A DNA stretch of 10,392 nt, taken from NCBI GenBank assembly GCA_018062585.1, contig JAGORY010000039.1, positions 1-10,392 of the forward strand. Direction: 5' to 3'. Position 1 is the stretch's first letter; each line of letters begins with the position of its first letter. The notes below the pieces were generated by a model. The model saw only the letters and a list, made by a program, of their open reading frames with translations, made no database searches and had not been told where the DNA came from. This DNA is from Candidatus Peribacteraceae bacterium (GTDB lineage Bacteria; Patescibacteriota; Gracilibacteria; Peribacterales; Peribacteraceae). Made by a program: the position numbers and the translations under genes. Below are positions 1 to 5,368 of this stretch, piece after piece.

Positions 1-113
1 TGGGGGCATTTATGCTTGGCCTCGGTTTACCACTGTTTCTGTTTTTTCTGTACGCCAAAGCAACGAGCGTTCGTGACTGGCTTGCGGGCCTCAGATCTTC
101 AGAGACTGCCTGA
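1..113 (+). CDS. C-terminal end of a membrane protein (partial, 5' end outside window)
   Basis: Reading from base 3, 36 codons run open to a TGA at 111-113. The peptide has a strongly hydrophobic segment (LGLGLPLFLFFLY, about residues 5-17) followed by a short polar, basic-to-neutral tail ending in SSETA. This looks like the last transmembrane helix and tail of a membrane protein whose body lies left of the window. Its 3' end overlaps the stop of the minus-strand gene 91-510 by 23 bases, a convergent overlap. The fragment is short, so the call rests on the hydrophobic segment and the clean stop. The longer plus-strand frame starting at 16 is antisense to the minus-strand gene and has a shadow-like composition. 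No function can be assigned. Confidence 0.5.
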   Translation, partial: GAFMLGLGLPLFLFFLYAKATSVRDWLAGLRSSETA

Positions 114-510
114 CGGCGTCGGCTGCGTCACTGTCTCTCTCCTGAAGCGCGTTGCCGACAGCGCTGTCGACAGTCCTAGCTTCCCGAGCGCAGACGGTTT
201 CAAGTTCATTTGTGACCGCCTCAGTGGCTCTCGAGAAATCAGACTGAACACCTTGGCTTTCCGGAAGTGTAGCCGCATCGGACTGGGCACGTACCTGCAT
301 TATTTTTTCGATTACGCCCTGACCCTGTTTGATCTTGACGTCACGGTCACCTAATTCGGTGCTAAATAGTTCCATGATGCGTTCCTGCATTTCAGGACTG
401 ATACCTTCGGTGCGGATTTCCTTTATCATAGACTGTCGGGTTTGATCATTGATGCCCTGTGCAGCGCCGATGAGATCAATGACTTCGTCGTAGAGGTTTG
501 TGGTTTGCAT
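91..510 (-). CDS. Hypothetical small helical protein, 139 aa
   Basis: Not recognised. The predicted protein is acidic and almost wholly helix-forming. Residues 1-50 (LYDEVIDLIGAAQ..., then a run around SPEMQERIMELF) look like a small helical bundle. Residues 55-139 are Gln/Ala/Glu/Asp-rich and probably form a long amphipathic or coiled helix. There is no signal peptide or membrane segment, so it is probably cytoplasmic. It starts 12 bases after the stop of the 406-aa gene and has no Shine-Dalgarno-like motif (the upstream bases are C-rich). It is therefore probably translated by coupling from the same mRNA, and the two products may act together. Its stop overlaps the plus-strand partial gene at the left edge. 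Confidence 0.8.
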   Translation of the reverse strand: MQTTNLYDEVIDLIGAAQGINDQTRQSMIKEIRTEGISPEMQERIMELFSTELGDRDVKIKQGQGVIEKIMQVRAQSDAATLPESQGVQSDFSRATEAVTNELETVCAREARTVDSAVGNALQERDSDAADAVRQSLKI

Positions 511-522
511 GGGGGAGAGGAG

Positions 523-1743
523 TTAGGCGGCAGTGTGAAGATTGACTTCCGTTTTCTTGGCATTGAAGCGCATTTTTGTGGGATCGATCTGGCCGCCCGT
601 GATCGGCGTGTCTTCGAGCGCGAAGTGCGTGAATTCATTCGGTCCTGTACGCATCGTGAAGACTTTGCGCGTGATGTCGATGACGGCGTTCTGTCTGCCG
701 CGCGCATCGACGAGCACGACTTTGCGGCCTTTGTCCGCGTTCTTGCGAACGATGCCGAAGAACACGTTGCTTGCCCCGTCCAGCTTCATCGCGATGCCTT
801 GGCCGATCGGCGCTTGGTCGTAGAGAGCCTTCAGCCGTTCATTCAGCTTTGGGGGATTGAGCGTCTCGTTGGCGCTGACCTTGGACTGATAGAACTCGCG
901 AATGGCACGGTTATTTTCCCAGCCGAACTTGCTGAGTTTCAGGTGCTTCGCAAGATCACGGAGCATCGCCCGCTCGGTCTTGTCGACCGATGTGAGTGCG
1001 TCAATAGCTTTCAGGAGGTTGTCGTTCTCGCCTGCAGCATTATCGAGCAGCATGCGGTCGAGTGTCAGAGCTAGCGCCGGATTGGCATTGATGAGGAACG
1101 ACTTGAGGTTGTCATGCGTGCGTCCGGTACGGGCGATATTTTCATCGGCCATACGCTCAGCGATCTTCTGCTCCGTGGCGACGCGTACGCCTTCCACCAG
1201 CTTCAGCTTCATCTCGATTTTCTTGAGAGACGGGACGTCGGTGTGTTTTCCTTTGAGCTTGGCGACTTCACCGAGAGCGGCTTCGTAACGGTTTCTAAGA
1301 TCAGTCTTCACCTCGATCTCTTCCTGTAGATCCTTGATGACTTCGTCGCAGACGCGCTGCTTCGTTTCGAGGATCGTGAGCGAGTTACTCGCATTCACGG
1401 ATTTGTCGAAGAGCGTTTGCTCGGCTCTCTGCACGAACCCCGCGATCCTGCCGCGGGCGGACGTGGCTCGTTCCTTCGCAATCTTCGTGATGGCGTCATC
1501 AACCGATTTCTGACTGGCCTCTTCCGAGGAAAGACGTGATCCGAGCCACGTCGTCCACTTCGTTTCCGTCCCCTTTATGCGGTTAGTAGCCGAATTCGCG
1601 TCCTCTTTGAACTTGAGGTCCAGTTTTTCACGCGGGCTCAGGTTGTCGGTGGGGTCAACTGCCTTGAGCAAGTCCTCATTCGAGGTCTCGCCGTGGCCCA
1701 TTTGTTTCGAAAGCAGGCGAGCTTCGCGGAAGGTGTGGATCAT
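523..1743 (-). CDS. Hypothetical coiled-coil protein, 406 aa
   Basis: Not recognised as a named family. Residues 1-70 are charged and rich in Asp, Glu and Lys. Residues about 75-205 are long amphipathic helices (KSVDDAITKIAKERA, TKQRVCDEVIKDLQEEIEV, KKIEMKLKLVEGV) that probably form a coiled coil. Residues 210-310 are a helical region. Residues about 312-385 switch to short beta-like stretches (GIAMKLDGASNVFFGIV, RKVVLVDARG, NAVIDITRKVFTM), suggesting a small C-terminal beta domain. No signal peptide or membrane helix is visible, so a cytoplasmic scaffold-like protein is likely. It is first in a two-gene unit with the 139-aa gene. The start at 1743 is supported by a promoter 27-55 bases upstream, which would give a leader of about 20 bases without a Shine-Dalgarno motif. 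Confidence 0.85.
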   Translation of the reverse strand: MIHTFREARLLSKQMGHGETSNEDLLKAVDPTDNLSPREKLDLKFKEDANSATNRIKGTETKWTTWLGSRLSSEEASQKSVDDAITKIAKERATSARGRIAGFVQRAEQTLFDKSVNASNSLTILETKQRVCDEVIKDLQEEIEVKTDLRNRYEAALGEVAKLKGKHTDVPSLKKIEMKLKLVEGVRVATEQKIAERMADENIARTGRTHDNLKSFLINANPALALTLDRMLLDNAAGENDNLLKAIDALTSVDKTERAMLRDLAKHLKLSKFGWENNRAIREFYQSKVSANETLNPPKLNERLKALYDQAPIGQGIAMKLDGASNVFFGIVRKNADKGRKVVLVDARGRQNAVIDITRKVFTMRTGPNEFTHFALEDTPITGGQIDPTKMRFNAKKTEVNLHTAA

Positions 1744-1769
1744 GGATATTTGTGTGAATCTTTACGAGT

Positions 1770-1798
1770 ATTATACTACAGAAATGTAAATAGAGCAA
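1770..1798 (-). promoter_or_regulatory. Sigma70-type promoter for the 406/139-aa gene pair
   Basis: On the minus strand, TTGCTC (1798-1793) is followed after exactly 17 bases by a perfect TATAAT (1775-1770). The -35 box matches only 3 of 6 consensus bases, but the -10 box and spacing are ideal. Transcription would start near 1763, leaving a leader of about 20 bases that is AT-rich and lacks a ribosome-binding motif. The promoter lies in the 123-base gap between two minus-strand genes. Confidence 0.7.
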
Positions 1799-1806
1799 TA
1801 ACCAAA

Positions 1807-1828
1807 CCCGGCGCATTGCTGCACCGGG
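1807..1828 (-). terminator. Hairpin, possible weak terminator after the PH-like membrane gene
   Basis: Bases 1807-1814 pair with 1821-1828, giving an 8-bp GC-rich stem (one G-U on the minus-strand RNA) with a six-base loop. It lies 38 bases past the stop of the minus-strand gene ending at 1867. On the minus strand the stem is followed by TTTGGTTATT, which is U-rich but not an uninterrupted run, so termination may be inefficient. Its position just before the next promoter supports the call. Confidence 0.5.
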
Positions 1829-1866
1829 GGGTGGTCTTTCTGCCGCGTGGGCTTCAGTTGAAATGG

Positions 1867-2589
1867 TTAGTGAGGAACAGTCTGCCCCGGCTGCGATGCC
1901 GTGCTGCGATCCTGTTCCTCAGTGGCCAGCGCTTGGTAGGGTTGGATCCGGAAGGCCAATTGTTTGACTCCCAGAACCATGTGTATTCGTCTGATTTCCT
2001 TGCCGTCCTTAGTGACGATGAGGTCTCCCGCGAGCCCTTTAAATCCCAGAGGCGACATGATGACGCCGTCCATCACGTCTGGGATCTCGTAGGTTACGGC
2101 GTACGGTGGACTGATAATCAGTTCCTCCGCCCTATAGCCGAATACAGGGCGGAACATGATTCCCTGCGCAACGATCCAACGTCTGCGGATCAGAATGTCG
2201 ATTCCGTAGAGGCTAAGCCCGATGGCATACAATGTGCTGATGGTGACGACTGCATCTGCCGTCACCGAGAATCGCACGATTCGCAGTAGGCTGAATGCCC
2301 ACCTCAGAATCGAGAGCTCGAAGTACATGCTGACTATCGTCAGGATTGCGACGACGAGCGCCACAACAATGAAGACGACCATTCCTTGCCAGAAATGAAA
2401 ATCCTCGACTGCGGCAAAGGTCACCAGAATGAGTGCTGGTAGCCAAATGTCCCCGATGGCCTGATCCGTAACGACGGTCGGCATCAACCAGTGTAGTACG
2501 CCGAGTACGAACCCGAGGACCACGATGGGCCACAGGACGAATGGTTTGCGAAATTGCGTATAACGGAACGGTTCGCGTTGGTGAGGCAT
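1867..2589 (-). CDS. Four-helix membrane protein with a C-terminal bacterial PH-like domain, 240 aa
   Basis: Four hydrophobic segments lie at about residues 18-40, 47-61, 68-90 and 111-134. They are followed by a soluble region (135-220) whose order of features resembles the bPH_2 (YdbS/DUF304-type) fold: a basic strand RRRWIVAQGIMFR, a middle loop, GDLIVTKDGKEIRRIHMV and a closing helix. The last 20 residues are polar and probably disordered. Known bPH_2 proteins sit in the cytoplasmic membrane and their roles are mostly undefined, so no activity is proposed. The start at 2589 has a good ribosome-binding site (AAGGA). The gene is transcribed alone, divergently from 2825-3364, and ends before a GC-rich hairpin. 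The PH assignment is by pattern only; the membrane topology is more secure. Confidence 0.85.
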   Translation of the reverse strand: MPHQREPFRYTQFRKPFVLWPIVVLGFVLGVLHWLMPTVVTDQAIGDIWLPALILVTFAAVEDFHFWQGMVVFIVVALVVAILTIVSMYFELSILRWAFSLLRIVRFSVTADAVVTISTLYAIGLSLYGIDILIRRRWIVAQGIMFRPVFGYRAEELIISPPYAVTYEIPDVMDGVIMSPLGFKGLAGDLIVTKDGKEIRRIHMVLGVKQLAFRIQPYQALATEEQDRSTASQPGQTVPH

Positions 2590-2596
2590 GACTTCT

Positions 2597-2601
2597 TCCT
2601 T
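2597..2601 (-). promoter_or_regulatory. Shine-Dalgarno site fixing the start at 2589
   Basis: AAGGA on the minus strand lies seven bases upstream of the ATG at 2589-2587. This matters because several other genes in the window start without any such motif. Confidence 0.75.
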
Positions 2602-2686
2602 TATTCAGAGGGTGGTTGTTTGTACTGAAGCCGGTGCTGCAAAATGACCGACGAGACAGGGCTAGAGAAGCTCTGAATCTAAGTCT

Positions 2687-2714
2687 ATTATCATATATAT
2701 TTACAAATTGTCAA
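2687..2714 (-). promoter_or_regulatory. Sigma70-type promoter for the PH-like membrane gene
   Basis: On the minus strand a perfect TTGACA (2714-2709) is followed after 16 bases by GATAAT (2692-2687), a five-of-six match. Transcription would start near 2680, giving a leader of about 90 bases. The boxes interleave with those of the plus-strand promoter at 2700-2728, so the two RNA polymerase sites overlap. Confidence 0.65.
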
Positions 2715-2728
2715 ATATCATATATAAT
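2700..2728 (+). promoter_or_regulatory. Sigma70-type promoter for the 179-aa membrane gene
   Basis: TTTACA (2700-2705, five of six matches) is followed after exactly 17 bases by a perfect TATAAT (2723-2728), within a conspicuously AT-rich island. Transcription would start near 2735 and leave a leader of about 90 bases before the ATG at 2825. It shares its DNA with the opposing promoter at 2687-2714. Confidence 0.7.
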
Positions 2729-2812
2729 TGCATTAGCTGATCCTTTCACATCGCCGCTTAATGTCACCGAATCGTTCGGTACTGGCAGGAAGGAAGCAAA
2801 TCTCACTCACAC

Positions 2813-2817
2813 AGGAG
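2813..2817 (+). promoter_or_regulatory. Shine-Dalgarno site fixing the start at 2825
   Basis: AGGAG lies seven bases upstream of the ATG at 2825 and is the strongest ribosome-binding site in the window. It favours this start over upstream frames. Confidence 0.8.
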
Positions 2818-2824
2818 AAGTGTC

Positions 2825-3364
2825 ATGGTTGCGTCGTATCTGTTGTTGGGCATTCTGTTTGCTATGGTCCTGCTGTTGGTGTTCGCGCTGGATTTCTCGA
2901 ACAGCACTTCTGGTCACCTCGGTCGGGGAGCGCTAGGCGTTGCCCTAATCGCTGGTCTCGGATGTCTGATCGGGTTCTATGCTGCGCACATCCCTTTGTA
3001 TCAAGGAACTCCGATGCATCGGTGGGGAGTCTCGTCGTTCGAAGGTACTGGCACCTCCGTCGTCGCAACTGCTGCTGCAGCCGAAACCAAGATCGTAGGA
3101 ACAGCCCCCATCGATCCTCCGGCCGGGTTCATTTTTGACCCGGTAACGGGAAACCTCAAGGCTCCAGCTCCTATCCCCGCGGGCTACGTTCTCGTACTTA
3201 AGTACGAAAGCACAGATCAACCTCTCAAGGGTGGTCAGGAGCTGAAGGGTCGTTACATGGGTCCAGGCCAAACCTGGAAACTGCCGAAGGATGCTACCGA
3301 GATCGAGGCCATGTACTGGAACAAGAAAGCGAACGAGGTGACAGGCTTCGTTGTCCCGTTTTAG
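2825..3364 (+). CDS. Small two-helix membrane protein with extended C-terminal domain, 179 aa
   Basis: Not recognised. Two hydrophobic segments (about residues 4-23 and 34-56) form a likely membrane hairpin. An Ala/Ser/Thr-rich linker (about 70-95) leads to a compact C-terminal region (96-179). That region is rich in Gly, Pro and aromatic residues, with alternating beta-like stretches (AGFIFDPVTGNL, AGYVLVLKYES, GRYMGPGQTWKL, EVTGFVVPF). The hairpin topology suggests both ends lie on the same side of the membrane; which side is unclear. The gene has its own promoter and strong ribosome-binding site and ends 32 bases before a rho-independent terminator, so it is monocistronic. Its mRNA starts divergently from that of the PH-like membrane gene. 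Confidence 0.85.
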   Translation: MVASYLLLGILFAMVLLLVFALDFSNSTSGHLGRGALGVALIAGLGCLIGFYAAHIPLYQGTPMHRWGVSSFEGTGTSVVATAAAAETKIVGTAPIDPPAGFIFDPVTGNLKAPAPIPAGYVLVLKYESTDQPLKGGQELKGRYMGPGQTWKLPKDATEIEAMYWNKKANEVTGFVVPF

Positions 3365-3395
3365 GGGCCACGAACGCGATGTGTCGATCAGCAAT

Positions 3396-3427
3396 CGGGA
3401 GGAGGGCTTAGGCCTTCCCCCCGTTTT
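3396..3427 (+). terminator. Rho-independent terminator after the 179-aa gene
   Basis: Bases 3396-3407 pair with 3412-3423 to form a 12-bp stem with one A-C mismatch, one G-U pair and a four-base TTAG loop. A TTTT run follows at 3424-3427. It sits 31 bases past the TAG stop and just before the next promoter, so it separates two plus-strand transcription units. Confidence 0.8.
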
Positions 3428-3434
3428 GTGGTGC

Positions 3435-3463
3435 TTGACATTGATTGTCAAATATAGTATTTT
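3435..3463 (+). promoter_or_regulatory. Sigma70-type promoter with inverted repeat, for the gene starting at 3473
   Basis: A perfect TTGACA (3435-3440) is followed after 17 bases by TATTTT (3458-3463, four of six). The predicted transcription start near 3470 is only about three bases from the ATG at 3473, so the mRNA may be essentially leaderless; no Shine-Dalgarno motif is present. The -35 box is one arm of an inverted repeat, TTGACA-N5-TGTCAA (3435-3451), which could be an operator, although part of it is simply the -35 consensus. Confidence 0.6.
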
Positions 3464-3472
3464 GCGCCTCCT

Positions 3473-3943
3473 ATGTCCACACTCAAGCCTACCGGCGATA
3501 CACCTGAAACCACTCCATCGTTGCTTGTAGAGCACTTAGAGGACGTGACCGGGGCTTCTGCTGAGCACGTCCGAGTCACCGTTGATATCCTGAGACAGGG
3601 CGTGACTACCAATGGAAATGTAGTACATTCTACCTCCTCTCCTTCTATGAGTATTCCTGAATATTCCGATCGGCAGTCTGAAGAACCGGTAACATCAACT
3701 GCTTCGAAAAAGAAAACGAGCACCCGTAAAAAGGCTGCGCCGAAGGAGAATGCAACTGAGAAAAAGTGCGGGCATCACGCAAGAAAGCTGCAACAAAAAA
3801 AGTCGAGACGGCCGCAGACGAAACAATGGAGCGCATTGCCGAGATTGTTCCCGGATTTGAAACCCAAGCTATCAATGTGTCCGCTGATACGGAACTTCCG
3901 TTTGTCGCGGCTCCCATTTCTAATGCCGACCTCGAAGCGATGA
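3473..3943 (+). CDS. 5' part of a frameshifted gene: N-terminal segment of a large membrane-anchored protein
   Basis: Not recognised. The frame opens with a helical stretch (residues about 15-43, including LLVEHLEDVTGASAEHVR), then a Ser/Thr/Pro-rich linker and a Lys/Ala-rich basic stretch (about 78-98). From codon 98 the same basic, Ala-rich composition continues in the -1 frame, where (S/T)RKKAA(P/T)K recurs. The remaining 58 residues of this frame turn into an Arg/Leu/Pro-rich sequence typical of out-of-frame reading. I therefore take residues 1-98 as the true N-terminus of the protein continued by 3766-5361, and the tail to 3943 as either non-biological or a minor unshifted product. The joined protein would be about 629 residues. 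The start is supported by the promoter just upstream, though it has no ribosome-binding site. Confidence 0.6.
   Translation: MSTLKPTGDTPETTPSLLVEHLEDVTGASAEHVRVTVDILRQGVTTNGNVVHSTSSPSMSIPEYSDRQSEEPVTSTASKKKTSTRKKAAPKENATEKKCGHHARKLQQKKSRRPQTKQWSALPRLFPDLKPKLSMCPLIRNFRLSRLPFLMPTSKR
3761..3802 (+). other. Frame-change window: A5 run and A-AAA-AAG heptamer
   Basis: The -1 frame has a TGA at 3757-3759 and the starting frame stays open to 3943, so any join must fall between them. Two candidate slip sites lie just after that TGA. The A5 run at 3761-3765 sits in codons GAG AAA AAG; a shift there gives the best protein continuity (EKK then VRASRKKAATKK). The A7 run at 3795-3801 forms A-AAA-AAG at 3796-3802, in the correct phase for a dnaX-type -1 slip. 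A single missing A in the assembly or a genuine mutation in the A5 run would look identical. Confidence 0.6.
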
Positions 3944-5361
3944 ACACGAACGAAGAGATTCTCGTTTCTGCCCAGCCTTTTCCTTCTCCCGTTACCCCTT
4001 CCTCCGAACCCGCCATGGCTTCTCATTCTCCGGAACACGATCCCGCAGAGACCGAGACTCCGGCTCCGGCAGCCGAGACAACGGAACATATACCGGTGAA
4101 TTCGGCAGAGACGGTGGAGCAGGATCCCCTGGAGACTCCCGCCCCTACTACAGGCGAAGCGAGCGCCGATGCTCCTGAGCCGCCACCTCCGGCGATCGAA
4201 AGGCCGGACCAAGCGGAGTGGCGCACGATCGAGGGCAGCCAATATTTCTCGGCTTCCCTGAAACAGCAAGCAAGCGAACTTGCCGCTTTCGACGAGTCGC
4301 ACCTCATCAGCAACATGTCGGTATTGAGTGATCACGACCATGCCGCGATGCAGACGGTGCTCACGGAATTTCGATGGTGCCAGCACCTCATCGCCGAACT
4401 TGAGAGTGATCCGAATGAAGTGACATACGGGAATTTCATGACTGGCATGACTGCTCTTTTCCAAGCTGTTCATGAATATACGGGCACCTCGACGGAGACT
4501 CAGACGGTCAGCCTTGGTTCGGCAGCAGCAGCCAATACGGACACGGGAATCGAAAAGTCTGCCATCGGACTGCGTATGAAATTTCTCATCGCTCAGCTCA
4601 AAGAGATGACGCAGCCGGTCACTCTTCGTCCGGAATTTATGCGTACCACGCTGGCCCAGAGGTCCGCCCACAGGCTCTTCGGTATGGAGCGTCAGCAGGA
4701 AGTAACCGGTTATCTGAAGCAGGCGGAAAAAGTCTATGGTTCTGAGGGGCTCAAATATAGCGGCAAGGCAAAGGAGTTGGCTGTGAACGCCGGTAGAAAA
4801 ATCATTTCTCCCATTGCCACGATCAATGCTCTTGCCGGAAACATCCGTAGAGAGACACTGCGTCTGATGGTCGGCGGAGTCTTGATAGCTGCAGAGATTA
4901 CGGGTCTTGGATACGCCGCATACAAGACGGTTGGAGCCGGTTGGAATTATGCTCGTCATGGAGGCGCCACTGCTCCGCAGGATCCCAGCCAGAATCTCGC
5001 ATTGAGCCCAGCGCAAATTAAACAGATGGAGGCTCAGGACCAGGCAGCAGTTCAGACGATCTTCGAGGGAATGGACGTGGAGGTGAAAGGCAAGAACCTG
5101 CACATTAGGTTCGGCAACACAGGCGCACTGACGGTCAATGAAACTTTGTTTGTCCTGATGGGTACGGGCACGTCCGCGAAAGCTCAGCACGTGAATCCGA
5201 TTGGTAATAGCGAATACACCATCCAGCTCAGTCCGGCACAGCTTGCAAAGGGAACTGAAATTGCCGTGACGATTCGTGGCAAATCGCGGGTCGGTTCTGA
5301 AAACTTCCTCTTGCCAAATGCAACCGGAGATACCGATTACAAGACAGTTGAAGTTCGCTAA
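3766..5361 (+). CDS. Main part of a frameshifted gene: large single-pass membrane protein, 531 aa in this frame
   Basis: Not recognised. In order: a basic Lys/Ala-rich start (1-15); a helical patch (16-30); an acidic Pro/Glu/Thr/Ala-rich, presumably disordered region (about 70-150); a helical domain (about 155-345); one membrane segment (about 365-390, MVGGVLIAAEITGLGYAAY); a Gln/Ala-rich helix (415-433); and a beta-rich tail (about 434-531, VEVKGKNLHIRFG, TIQLSPAQL, TEIAVTIRGKS) that could be an Ig-like sandwich. The frame opens at GTG 3766, directly after an in-frame TGA, with no promoter or ribosome-binding site. It most likely continues the frame starting at 3473. If translated alone, ATG 3826 is another possible start. 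It converges with the 1242-aa gene, with three bases between stop codons. Confidence 0.85.
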   Translation: MRASRKKAATKKVETAADETMERIAEIVPGFETQAINVSADTELPFVAAPISNADLEAMNTNEEILVSAQPFPSPVTPSSEPAMASHSPEHDPAETETPAPAAETTEHIPVNSAETVEQDPLETPAPTTGEASADAPEPPPPAIERPDQAEWRTIEGSQYFSASLKQQASELAAFDESHLISNMSVLSDHDHAAMQTVLTEFRWCQHLIAELESDPNEVTYGNFMTGMTALFQAVHEYTGTSTETQTVSLGSAAAANTDTGIEKSAIGLRMKFLIAQLKEMTQPVTLRPEFMRTTLAQRSAHRLFGMERQQEVTGYLKQAEKVYGSEGLKYSGKAKELAVNAGRKIISPIATINALAGNIRRETLRLMVGGVLIAAEITGLGYAAYKTVGAGWNYARHGGATAPQDPSQNLALSPAQIKQMEAQDQAAVQTIFEGMDVEVKGKNLHIRFGNTGALTVNETLFVLMGTGTSAKAQHVNPIGNSEYTIQLSPAQLAKGTEIAVTIRGKSRVGSENFLLPNATGDTDYKTVEVR

Positions 5362-5368
5362 TCGTTAG
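5358..5368. other. Tail-to-tail stop codons inside an 11-bp palindrome
   Basis: CTAATCGTTAG is a perfect inverted repeat (4-bp arms, 3-base centre). It contains the TAA of the plus-strand gene (5359-5361) and the TAA of the minus-strand gene (5367-5365). There is no room for a terminator between the genes and I see no strong hairpin with a U-run nearby, so the opposing transcripts must overlap at their 3' ends. Confidence 0.6.

Noticed and set aside
7..9. Possible ATG of another minus-strand gene at the left edge
   Set aside because: Only three codons are visible and there is no supporting signal; the plus-strand hydrophobic frame explains the same bases better.
442..1074. Plus-strand open frame of 210 codons
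   Set aside because: It is a shadow of the 406-aa and 139-aa minus-strand genes, crosses their boundary and lacks initiation signals.
1693..2289. Plus-strand open frame of 198 codons
   Set aside because: It spans an intergenic promoter and hairpin and runs antisense to the PH-like membrane gene, with no protein-like features.
3775..5190. Minus-strand open frame of 471 codons antisense to the large plus-strand gene
   Set aside because: Its composition is rich in Cys, Arg, His and Ser with no domain-like pattern, and it has no promoter. The plus-strand frame has clear membrane and domain structure.
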